From the NCBI RefSeq assembly GCF_030811555.1, contig NZ_JAUSQZ010000001.1, positions 5,267,241-5,331,240 on the forward strand: a stretch of 64,000 bases of DNA. Reading direction: 5' to 3'. This stretch comes from Kineosporia succinea. Its GTDB lineage: Bacteria; Actinomycetota; Actinomycetes; Actinomycetales; Kineosporiaceae. The first letter of the stretch is position 1, and the number at the start of each line of letters is the position of its first letter. Both the position numbers and the translations under genes were made by a program. Below, in pieces: positions 33,385 to 41,304 of this stretch. The notes below the pieces were generated by a model. That model saw nothing but the letters and a program-made list of their open reading frames with translations, did no database searches and had not been told where the DNA came from.

Positions 33385-34479
33385 TCATCCCTTCGGTCCG
33401 GCGCTGGACTCGCGCACGTGCAGGGTGGGCAGCACGACGACCCGGTGGGTGGGGCGGTCCGGATCGGCCAGCCGGGCGGCGGCCAGTTCGACCGCGGCGC
33501 GCCCGATCGCGGCCCGGGCCGGCCGCACGGCCGTGAGTGACGGGCTGAACAGGCTGGCGAACTCGTCGTCGTAGGCCACCACGGAAAGGTCGGCGGGCAC
33601 GGAGAATCCGCGGTCCTCGAGGCGCTGCACGATCGCGATCGCGTGCGCGTCGGCGTGCACCAGCGCGGCGGTCGAGCCGGAGGCCAGGAGCTCGTCGACC
33701 ACGTGGTCGACGGCGGTCTCGGAGATCGTGGAACCGTGCTGCGGGATGCTGAGATCGATGCGGGACGCGGTGGGCACGTCGAGCGTGTCGAGCACCCGCG
33801 ACCAGCCCTCCCGCACGGCCGGGCCGGTCGGGCTCTCCGGCGGGCAGGCGAACGCGATGCGGCGATGTCCGAGCGCGAGAAGGTGTTTCGTGGCCCGGGC
33901 GCCGCCGAACGCGTGGTCGGAGTGCACGTGCTCGAACGGCCGCCCGGCCGGTTCGGCGAGCCCGGGCCGCTCCACGACCACCACCGGGACGTCGAGATCG
34001 CCCAGCTGGTCGACGGTTTCCGCGAGGTGTGGGCTGGCCGGGCTCGGTGACACCAGGATCGCCCCGGCGCCCTGCTCGAGCAGGCGGGTGAGGTGGGGGC
34101 GCTCGTCGTCGATGGTGTACGACGACCCGCGCAGCACCACTCGCAGGCCGTTCTCGCGGGCGGCCACCTCGGCGCCGCGCACGATGCCGGGCCAGTAGTA
34201 GTCCAGGGAGGGCACGAGCATGCCGAGAATTCCGGTCTCGAGCAGACTTTCGCTCGGCACCGCATCGGCCCGGGCGGTCGTGGCCCCGCCGTGCACACGC
34301 TGCACCAGCCCGTCGGCAGCCAGTGCGGCGATGTCCCGGCGGATCGTGGCGGCCGCGACGTCCAGTTCGGTCACCAGCTCCGCCACCCGCACGGTGCCCC
34401 GCTGCTGGATCAGGTCGAGCAGCTGTTGCTGACGATCGACGGCCAGGAGCGGGCGTTCGGACTCCGGTCCCGCGCTCAC
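33385..34479 (-). CDS. DeoR-type DNA-binding/LacI-type sensor hybrid regulator
   Basis: Protein of 364 residues. The N-terminal DeoR helix-turn-helix (about 8-65: DRQQQLLDLIQQRGTVRVAELVTELDVAAATIRRDIAALAADGLVQRVHGG) is joined to a periplasmic-binding-protein-like sugar sensor of the LacI type (about 85-355: ILGMLVPSLDYYWPGIVRGAE, GAGAILVSPSPAS, DLSVVAYDDEFASLFSPSLTAV). The GTG at 34479 has GGGGAGG upstream. Divergent from the dehydrogenase/DUF2264/ABC operon and co-directional with the heparinase, so it probably represses both in the absence of an oligosaccharide or uronate. Confidence 0.9.
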   Translation of the reverse strand: MSAGPESERPLLAVDRQQQLLDLIQQRGTVRVAELVTELDVAAATIRRDIAALAADGLVQRVHGGATTARADAVPSESLLETGILGMLVPSLDYYWPGIVRGAEVAARENGLRVVLRGSSYTIDDERPHLTRLLEQGAGAILVSPSPASPHLAETVDQLGDLDVPVVVVERPGLAEPAGRPFEHVHSDHAFGGARATKHLLALGHRRIAFACPPESPTGPAVREGWSRVLDTLDVPTASRIDLSIPQHGSTISETAVDHVVDELLASGSTAALVHADAHAIAIVQRLEDRGFSVPADLSVVAYDDEFASLFSPSLTAVRPARAAIGRAAVELAAARLADPDRPTHRVVVLPTLHVRESSAGPKG

Positions 34480-34697
34480 TCGACCTCCCCCTCACGGTGA
34501 CGCACGGCGGTGTGCCCGCCCACTGTGAGCGCTTGTGTGCGTTTCTGTCCAGTGATGAACCGTTCCGCGCCAGTTCCTTGACAGTCGTGCGTGCGTCGAG
34601 TTCTCATGCCGGTATGCGCGGTTCGGTGCGAAAGTGCGCGCATCCGAAGCTGTTCGATCGCATCCGAGCAGGCTGATCCACGGAAGGAGACGCCGGG
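34480..34697. promoter_or_regulatory. Divergent control region of the glycan locus
   Basis: 218-bp spacer between the regulator and the catabolic operon. TTGACA at 34578-34583 is a good -35 for the plus-strand operon; the -10 expected near 34601 is weak. TGAGCGCT at 34526-34533 resembles a LacI-family half-site with a central CG. GCATCCGA occurs twice (about 34638 and 34662). Which of these is the operator is not known. Confidence 0.45.
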
Positions 34698-35711
34698 TTG
34701 CGACGTCCACGTGCACTGCTCGTGATGGATCCCGAGGCCGCCTCCTCGCAGTTCGGGGAGCCCGAGCGGCAGCGTCTGGCGGAGTGCGTCGAGCTGGTCA
34801 CGCCGGATCCGGTGGGGGAGCTCGACTCCCGGGCCGTCCGGTCGGCGATGTCGACGGTGGACGTGATGGTCACCTCGTGGGGCGCGCCCCACCTGAGTGC
34901 CGAACGGGTCGCGGCCGCTGCGCGACTGCGGGCGGTGGTGCACGCCGCCGGCAGCGTGCGGGGCCTGGTCGGGCAGCCGGTCTGGGAGCGCGGCATCGCG
35001 GTGAGCGCCGCGGCGGACGCCAACGCCGTGCCGGTCTCCGAGTTCACCTTCGCGGCGGTGGTGATGGCCGGGAAGCAGGCCTGGACGCTGGCCTCCCGGA
35101 CCCGACTCGAAAGGCCGCTCGGCTGGGCCGATGTCCGGCCCCGGCCCGAGCTGTCGAACTACGGCCGCACCGTCGGGGTGCTCGGCTTCTCGCGGATCGG
35201 GCGCCGGGTGGTGCAGCTGCTCGGTGCCCTCGAGACCCGGTCGGTGCTGGTGGCGGACCCGTTCGCCGACCCGGCCGCGGTCGCGGCGGCCGGGGCCGAA
35301 CGGGTCGGTCTCGACGAACTGCTCTCCCGCAGCGAGATTCTCACCCTGCACGCCCCCGCGCTGGACAGCACCCACCGCCTCATCGGCGCCCGCGAGCTGG
35401 CCGCGATGCCCGACGGCGCCACCCTGATCAACACCGCCCGCGGCGCGCTCGTCGACCACGACGCCCTGGCCGCCGAGTGCCGGGCCGGTCGTCTGCACGC
35501 CCTGCTCGACGTCACCGACCCCGAACCCCTGCCGGCCGGGCACCCGCTGCTCGGCCTGCCGAACGTCATGGTCACGCCGCACGTCGCCGGATCACTCGGG
35601 TCGGAGGTCCGGCGGATGTCGGCGCACGCCATCACCGAGCTCGAACGGTGGACGCGGGGCGAGGAGTTCCTGACCCCGGTCACCGCGGCCGAACTGGAGT
35701 GGAGCGCATGA
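34698..35711 (+). CDS. D-2-hydroxyacid dehydrogenase
   Basis: NAD(P)H-dependent oxidoreductase of 337 residues. The dinucleotide motif VGVLGFSRIGRRVVQLL is near residues 157-173. The catalytic Arg in NTARGALVDHDAL, Glu in DVTDPEPLPAGHPLL and His in VTPHVAGSLGSE are all present. Starts with TTG at 34698; AAGGAGA lies 8 bp upstream and no better start exists. Overlaps the DUF2264 gene by 4 bp. In a glycan locus it could reduce a 2-keto-uronate or similar lyase-derived keto acid; the exact substrate is open. Confidence 0.9.
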   Translation: MRRPRALLVMDPEAASSQFGEPERQRLAECVELVTPDPVGELDSRAVRSAMSTVDVMVTSWGAPHLSAERVAAAARLRAVVHAAGSVRGLVGQPVWERGIAVSAAADANAVPVSEFTFAAVVMAGKQAWTLASRTRLERPLGWADVRPRPELSNYGRTVGVLGFSRIGRRVVQLLGALETRSVLVADPFADPAAVAAAGAERVGLDELLSRSEILTLHAPALDSTHRLIGARELAAMPDGATLINTARGALVDHDALAAECRAGRLHALLDVTDPEPLPAGHPLLGLPNVMVTPHVAGSLGSEVRRMSAHAITELERWTRGEEFLTPVTAAELEWSA

Positions 35712-37585
35712 TCGAGACCTCCGGCGCCTGGACCCGGGAGACCTGGACCGCTCTGGCCGACCGCCTGCTCCTGGCCGCCCGGCCCCACGCGTCGCCGGGC
35801 CGGGGCCGGTTCACGTTCCCGGGTGCCCCCGGCGGGTACGGCACCGACGTCGACGGGCTCGAAGGATTCGCCCGCACCTTCCTGCTGGCCGGTTTCCGGC
35901 TCGCGGGGGAGCGCGGCGCCGATCCGCGGGGACTGGCCCAGTGGTACGCCGACGGCCTGGCCGCCGGCACCGCCCCGGGGTCGCCCGAGCGCTGGGTGCG
36001 CCCGTCCGAGCACGGCCAGGCCAAGGTCGAGGCGGCCTCGATCGCCCTCGTCCTCGACCTGACGCGTCCCTGGCTCTGGGACCGCCTCGACGCCGGGGTG
36101 CAGGAACGCCTCGTCGCCTACCTGGCCGAGGTCGTGGGTGACGACACCTACCCGGTCAACAACTGGCTGTGGTTCCGCGTCGTGGTGCAGACCTTCCTGC
36201 GCTCGGTCGGTGGCCCCTGGTCGCCCGACGACATCGAGGCCGACCTGGCCCGGCACGACGCGTTCCGCCGCGCCGACGGCTGGATCGCCGACGGCACCTC
36301 GCGGGCCTACGACCACTACACCGGCTGGGCCCTGCACCTCTACCCGACGCTGTGGGCGCGCATGACCGGGGCCGCCGACCTGGCCGCCGGGCGTCGGGAA
36401 CGGGACGCCGCCGACCTGGACCGCTACCTGCAGGACGCGGTGTACCTGGTCGGTGCCGACGGCGGCCCACTGATGCAGGGCCGGAGCCTGATCTACCGGT
36501 TCGCGGCCGCGGCCCCGTTCTGGGCCGGAGCGGTGGCGGAGGTGCCGTCCGTGCCGCCGGGCCAGTTGCGGCGGGCGGCCTCGAAGGTGGCCGGGCACTT
36601 CACCGACCGTGGTGTGCCCGACGCCGAAGGCCTTCTCACCCTGGGCTGGTTCGGCCCGTGGCGGGCCCTGGCCCAGTCGTACTCCGGCCCCGGATCCCCG
36701 TACTGGGCGAGCAAGGGCCTGCTCGGCATCGCCCTGCCCGCCGACCATCCGGTGTGGTCGGCCCCCGAGGAGCCGCTGCCGGTCGAGACCGGTGACACGC
36801 TGCGTGCGCTGCGCGCACCCGGCTGGGTGGTGCACGGAACCCGGGCCGACGGCATCGTGCGCATCGTCAACCACGGCACGGACAAGGACGTTCCGGGCAC
36901 GGACGCGGGGGACTCGCCTCTGTACGCCCGCCTCGGCTACTCCACGGCGACGCTGCCGCCGCTCGACGAGGCGTCCTGGGAACAGCCGTTCGACCAGTGC
37001 GCCGCGCTGGTGCTCGTCGACGGCCGGGTGGCGCACCGGGCCGGGATGTTCCCGGGGGAGACCTCCGGTGACCCGGGAACGCCGGTGGGGCAGGCGTCCT
37101 CCGGCGGACCGCAACGGGTCGTGACGGGCCGCGTCGATCTGGGCGGACGCGGGGCCGGTCACGCCGGCGGTCTGGTGGGCGAGTCCCGCGAGGTCGGTCA
37201 CGTGAGTGTCTGCTCGATCGTGCGTGGTCCCTGGGAGGTGCGCCTGGTGCGCGTCGACGAGGCCGCCGGCGACGTGCGGGCGGTGCGCATCGCAGGCTGG
37301 CCGGTGCCGGTCGGCGGTGAGTTGCACTCCCGCGTAGACGTTCTCGGCGGGCCCCCGAGCAGCGAGGGCGTCAGCACCCGTGAGGACGCGAGTCCGCTGG
37401 CTCCCGAGATCGGTGTCCCCTGGGTGGAACTGGACGCCCCGGAGAACGTCTGGCAGGCCGTCGTCGTCACGCTCTCGGGCGTCGAACCGGGGCGGCCCGC
37501 GATCAGCGTCACCCTCGACGAGCACCGCTCCGCCACCGTCACCTGGCCCGACGCAACCCGTTCCCGTCACCAGCTCCTCGGCTGA
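35708..37585 (+). CDS. DUF2264 domain protein
   Basis: Protein of 625 residues. The DUF2264 fold covers about residues 1-400: GFARTFLLAGFRLAGE, VNNWLWFRVVVQTFLRSVGG, and DGTSRAYDHYTGWALHLY with LMQGRSLIYRFA. These are (alpha/alpha)-barrel-type motifs resembling unsaturated glucuronyl hydrolases and lyases. A C-terminal beta-rich region follows. Function is unproven, but DUF2264 genes repeatedly occur with polysaccharide lyases. Residues W, D and H in the YDHYTGWALH loop are plausible active-site residues. Translationally coupled to the dehydrogenase. Confidence 0.86.
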   Translation: MIETSGAWTRETWTALADRLLLAARPHASPGRGRFTFPGAPGGYGTDVDGLEGFARTFLLAGFRLAGERGADPRGLAQWYADGLAAGTAPGSPERWVRPSEHGQAKVEAASIALVLDLTRPWLWDRLDAGVQERLVAYLAEVVGDDTYPVNNWLWFRVVVQTFLRSVGGPWSPDDIEADLARHDAFRRADGWIADGTSRAYDHYTGWALHLYPTLWARMTGAADLAAGRRERDAADLDRYLQDAVYLVGADGGPLMQGRSLIYRFAAAAPFWAGAVAEVPSVPPGQLRRAASKVAGHFTDRGVPDAEGLLTLGWFGPWRALAQSYSGPGSPYWASKGLLGIALPADHPVWSAPEEPLPVETGDTLRALRAPGWVVHGTRADGIVRIVNHGTDKDVPGTDAGDSPLYARLGYSTATLPPLDEASWEQPFDQCAALVLVDGRVAHRAGMFPGETSGDPGTPVGQASSGGPQRVVTGRVDLGGRGAGHAGGLVGESREVGHVSVCSIVRGPWEVRLVRVDEAAGDVRAVRIAGWPVPVGGELHSRVDVLGGPPSSEGVSTREDASPLAPEIGVPWVELDAPENVWQAVVVTLSGVEPGRPAISVTLDEHRSATVTWPDATRSRHQLLG

Positions 37586-37609
37586 CCGTTCCGATCTCAA
37601 AGGAGAGAC

Positions 37610-38899
37610 ATGGACCGCTCGAGACTGACCCGGATCGCCTCGCTCGCCGTCGTCGCCGCCCTGGCCCTGACCGGATGCAGTTCCGGCGACAGCGGTGACG
37701 AGTCCGGCCCCGTCACCCTGACCGTCGGGGGCTGGAGCCTGGCCACCACCCCCGAGTTCGAGCTCCTGGCCGAGGGTTTCCAGAAGTCCCACCCCGACGT
37801 CAAGGTCGAGGTGAAGGAGTACGACGCGGCCAATTACGACACCCAGATGACCGCCGACCTGTCCGCCGGATCGGCCCCGGACGTCTACCCGATCAAGTGC
37901 CTGTGCACGTTCGCGACCTATCAGGGCGGCGGGCAGCTGCTCGACGTGTCCGACGTGACCGGGGGCCTCGACGAGACCGTGAAGTCGGCGGCCGCGCCCT
38001 ACACCGTGGACGGCGCCACCTACGCCGTGCCCTACCGCGAGGACGGCTGGTTCCTCTACTACGACCGGGACATGTTCGAGGCCGCGAAGGTCGACGAGCC
38101 CGACGGCAGCTGGACCTGGGACGACTACGCCGCCGCGGCCGGGGAGCTGGCGAAGGCCCCGGGTGCCGACGCGGGCACCTACACGCACACCTGGGCCTCA
38201 GCGGTGCAGGGCTTCGCCAACGCGCAGACCGCCGACGGCCAGGCCGATTTCCTGGCCGGCGACTTCGCCTACCTGCAGCCGTACTACGAGCGGGCCCTCG
38301 AGCTCCAGAAGTCGAAGGCCGCGGTGGACTACGGCACCGCGACCACGAACACCCTCACCTACCAGGGCGAGTTCGGCACCCAGAAGGTCCCGATGATGCT
38401 CATGGGCTCCTGGTACATCGCGACGCTGCTGGCCCAGCAGGAGTCGGGTGACGCCGAGACGTTCGACTGGGGCTTCGCTCCGGCCCCGCAGATCGACGCC
38501 TCGACCCTGAGCAGTCCGGTGACGTTCGGCGGGCCGACGGGAATGGGCATCAACGCCGGGATCTCCGACCGCAAGGTGGACGCGGCCAAGGAGTTCCTGG
38601 CCTACATCTCCGGCGACGAGGGCAGCACGGCGCTGGCCGAGATCGGCATCACCCCGGCCAACACGAGTGACGCGGTGGCCGAGGCGTTCTTCGCGGTGGA
38701 GGGCATGCCCGACGACGAGCTCGCGAAGTCGACGTTCAGCACCCGGGTGATCAGGCCCGAGGTGCCGGTGTCGGCGAACACGCCCACGATCACCACGCTG
38801 CTGAACGACGCGCACACCGCGATCATGTCCGGCAGCAGTGACGTGCCGGCGGCTCTCGAGGCGGCGAAGCAGGAGTACGCCAACCAGATCGGCGGCTGA
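37610..38899 (+). CDS. Sugar ABC transporter solute-binding lipoprotein
   Basis: Extracellular binding protein of 429 residues from the oligosaccharide-binding (family 1) group. Signal peptide with lipobox LALTGC, so Cys23 is lipidated. Features: EGFQKSHPDVKVEV, DLSAGSAPDVYPI, PYREDGWFLYYDRDMF and a later GPTGMGINAG segment. It delivers an oligosaccharide to the two downstream permeases. AAAGGAGAG before the ATG is a strong ribosome site. Probably binds the oligomers cut from the uronate polysaccharide. Confidence 0.93.
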   Translation: MDRSRLTRIASLAVVAALALTGCSSGDSGDESGPVTLTVGGWSLATTPEFELLAEGFQKSHPDVKVEVKEYDAANYDTQMTADLSAGSAPDVYPIKCLCTFATYQGGGQLLDVSDVTGGLDETVKSAAAPYTVDGATYAVPYREDGWFLYYDRDMFEAAKVDEPDGSWTWDDYAAAAGELAKAPGADAGTYTHTWASAVQGFANAQTADGQADFLAGDFAYLQPYYERALELQKSKAAVDYGTATTNTLTYQGEFGTQKVPMMLMGSWYIATLLAQQESGDAETFDWGFAPAPQIDASTLSSPVTFGGPTGMGINAGISDRKVDAAKEFLAYISGDEGSTALAEIGITPANTSDAVAEAFFAVEGMPDDELAKSTFSTRVIRPEVPVSANTPTITTLLNDAHTAIMSGSSDVPAALEAAKQEYANQIGG

Positions 38900-38906
38900 G
38901 CGGGTC

Positions 38907-39785
38907 ATGGCCGCCTCGCTGCGCCGACGCAACGCGCTCATCGGCCTGAGCTTCGTGCTGCCGAACTTCCTCGGCTTCGCCCTGCTCACGCTCGTGCCGG
39001 TGCTGGCGCTGTTCTACCTGTCGTTCACGAACTGGAACGTGTTCGGCCAGGCCGACTGGACCGGCCTGGCCAACCTGCGGCGCCTGGCCGGTGACCGCAG
39101 CTTCTGGACCGCCCTGCGGAACACCCTGTACTTCACCGGGGTTCACGTGCCGGTGACGCTGGTGCTGTCCCTGGCGCTGGCCCTGCTGCTGAACACGAGA
39201 CTGCGGGGCGTGCGGTTCTTCCGTACCGCCGCGTTCTTCCCGTACATCACCTCGATCGTGGCGATCGCGGCGGTCTGGAACATGATGTTCAGCCCGGAGA
39301 CCGGACCGGTCAACCAGTTGCTGGGCGCGGTCGGGGTCGCCGGCCCGCCGGGCTGGACGAACTCCAGGGACTGGTCGATGCCCTCGGTGATCATCGTCGG
39401 CGTCTGGCGGGACCTCGGGTTCTACATGCTGCTGTTCCTGGCCGGGCTGCAGACGATTCCGCGGGACCTGTACGAGGCCGCGACCATCGACGGGGCCGGG
39501 GCCTGGCAGCGGTTCCGGCACGTGACGCTGCCCGGGCTGCGGCCGACGACGTTCTTCGTCACGGTCGTGCTCACCATCGGCAGCCTCAAGGTGTTCGACC
39601 TGATCCTGGTGCTGACCAACGGCGGGCCGGGGCAGTCCACCCTGGTGCTGAGTCAGTACATCTACCAGAAGGGCTTCGTGCAGAACCAGTTCGGCTACGC
39701 CTCGGCCGTGTCCGTCGTGCTCTTCGGGATCTGCATCGCCGTGACGCTGGTGCAGTTCCTCGTCAACCGCCGCAGGAGCGCCTGA
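38907..39785 (+). CDS. Sugar ABC transporter permease (MalF type)
   Basis: Inner-membrane permease of 292 residues with six hydrophobic helices. The EAA loop that docks the ATPase is EAATIDGAGAWQRFRHVTLPGLRP (about residues 191-214). The ATG at 38907 is 7 bp after the binding-protein stop. The stop overlaps the next permease start (TGATG). Typical of carbohydrate uptake transporter CUT1. Confidence 0.94.
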   Translation: MAASLRRRNALIGLSFVLPNFLGFALLTLVPVLALFYLSFTNWNVFGQADWTGLANLRRLAGDRSFWTALRNTLYFTGVHVPVTLVLSLALALLLNTRLRGVRFFRTAAFFPYITSIVAIAAVWNMMFSPETGPVNQLLGAVGVAGPPGWTNSRDWSMPSVIIVGVWRDLGFYMLLFLAGLQTIPRDLYEAATIDGAGAWQRFRHVTLPGLRPTTFFVTVVLTIGSLKVFDLILVLTNGGPGQSTLVLSQYIYQKGFVQNQFGYASAVSVVLFGICIAVTLVQFLVNRRRSA

Positions 39786-40651
39786 TGACCCTCACCGGGA
39801 CCCGGCCCGTGACAGACCGGAAGACCACGGCCCGCAGGCGAAGTCTCTGGCCCGTCGTCGGCCACGCGGCCCTGATCGTGGCCTCGCTCGCCGTGCTGGC
39901 CCCGTTCTTCTGGATGGTGCTGTCCAGCCTGAAGACGAACAACCACGTGTTCACCGTGCCGATCCGCTGGACGCCGGACTGGCACTGGAGCAACTACGTC
40001 GACATCTGGACCAGGTCCGGCATGGTGACCTGGGTCAGGAACACGCTGATCCTGTCGGTGGTGATCACCTTCTTGCAGGTGCTCACCGGAAGCTTCGCCG
40101 CGTACGGGTTCTCGCGGCTGCGCTGGCCCGGCCGGGACGTGCTGTTCCTGGCCTACGTCGGCACGATCGCGGTGCCGTGGCAGGCGTACATGATCCCGCA
40201 GTTCATCCTGTTCTCGAAACTGCACCTGTCCAACACTCTCTGGGCGATGGTCGCGCTGCAGGCCTTCGGCGCGTTCGGGGTGTTCCTGATGAAGCAGTTC
40301 TACGAGACCGTGCCGGAGGAACTGTCCGAGGCCGCGCGCATCGACGGGCTGTCGGAGTACGGCATCTGGCGCCGGATCATGCTGCCGCTGTCGATGCCGG
40401 CCATCGCCTCGCTCACGCTGCTGACCTTCGTCAACGTCTGGAACGACTACCTGGGCCCGCTCATCTACCTGCGCGACCCGGACCTCTGGACGATCCAGAT
40501 CGGCCTCAAGACCTTCATCGGCCAGTACAACGCGCAGTACGCGCTCATCATGACCGGGTCGGTGCTCTCGGTGCTGCCGATCGCGATCGTGTTCCTGCTC
40601 GGCCAGAAGTACTTCGTGCAGGGCATCGCGACCACCGGGATCAAGGGATGA
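39785..40651 (+). CDS. Sugar ABC transporter permease (MalG type)
   Basis: Second permease subunit, 288 residues, six helices. The EAA motif EAARIDGLSEYGIWRRIMLPLSMP is at about residues 181-204, and the NVWNDYLGPLIYL segment follows. No ATPase gene follows, so the importer must share a multi-substrate ATPase of the MsiK/MsmX type, as is common in actinobacteria. Overlaps the DUF624 gene by 4 bp. Confidence 0.94.
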   Translation: MTLTGTRPVTDRKTTARRRSLWPVVGHAALIVASLAVLAPFFWMVLSSLKTNNHVFTVPIRWTPDWHWSNYVDIWTRSGMVTWVRNTLILSVVITFLQVLTGSFAAYGFSRLRWPGRDVLFLAYVGTIAVPWQAYMIPQFILFSKLHLSNTLWAMVALQAFGAFGVFLMKQFYETVPEELSEAARIDGLSEYGIWRRIMLPLSMPAIASLTLLTFVNVWNDYLGPLIYLRDPDLWTIQIGLKTFIGQYNAQYALIMTGSVLSVLPIAIVFLLGQKYFVQGIATTGIKG

Positions 40652-41304
40652 ACGCCGCCGGCCGCTACGAGACCTGGACCGGCGTCATCGGCACGGTCTG
40701 GCTCTTCCTCAGCACCAACCTGTTCGTCGTCATCGCCGTCCTCCCGTTCCTGCTCACGGCCTCGACCCCGCGGCTGTGGCCGGTTCTCGCGCCGCTGTGG
40801 GCACCGGCGGCCGTCGCTGCCTTCGCCCGATTCGGCGGGAGGGAGCCGGTGTCGTTCGTCCACCACTGGCGACGCTCACTGGCACCCGCCCTGCGCACCG
40901 GTGCCGCCGCGTCCTTCGTGCTCGTGGTTCTCGCCGTGGACGCCCACCTGCTCAGGAACGCGATGCCGGCCGTGATCCCGCTCCTGGCCGTGCTCGCCCT
41001 GCTGGTCGTGATCACCACGCTGCACGTGCTCGTCGGGCTCGCCGAGCACCCCGGCCTGCGGGTGCGTGACCTGGCCCGCGCCGGGCTGTATCTCGGCCTG
41101 CGGCACTGGTGTCTGACGGGTGTGTCGCTGCTCGTCCTGGCGCTGCTGGGCGGTGCCGTGGTGCTGCGGCCCGCCCTCGGGCTCGGCCTGGCGCTGGCTC
41201 CGCTGCTGTACGTGGTGTGGGCGAACTGCCGTTATTCGCTGCGTGCGCTCTCGGGCACCGACGCTTTGCGGGCCCCGCACCGCTCCATCCAGCGCACCAG
41301 CTGA
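40648..41304 (+). CDS. DUF624 membrane protein
   Basis: Integral membrane protein of 218 residues with five to six helices (about 15-35, 42-60, 75-95, 98-120, 140-165 and 170-190). DUF624 proteins are co-encoded with CUT1 sugar importers and are of unproven function, perhaps in assembly or regulation of the transporter. The ATG overlaps the permease stop (ATGA). Its 3' end overlaps the convergent phosphodiesterase gene by 73 bp. Confidence 0.85.
   Translation: MNAAGRYETWTGVIGTVWLFLSTNLFVVIAVLPFLLTASTPRLWPVLAPLWAPAAVAAFARFGGREPVSFVHHWRRSLAPALRTGAAASFVLVVLAVDAHLLRNAMPAVIPLLAVLALLVVITTLHVLVGLAEHPGLRVRDLARAGLYLGLRHWCLTGVSLLVLALLGGAVVLRPALGLGLALAPLLYVVWANCRYSLRALSGTDALRAPHRSIQRTS

Noticed and set aside
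35159-38188. A 1009-codon open frame antisense to the dehydrogenase, DUF2264 and binding-protein genes
   Set aside because: It crosses three well-supported genes and their boundaries and has no domain or ribosome site, so it is a compositional artefact.
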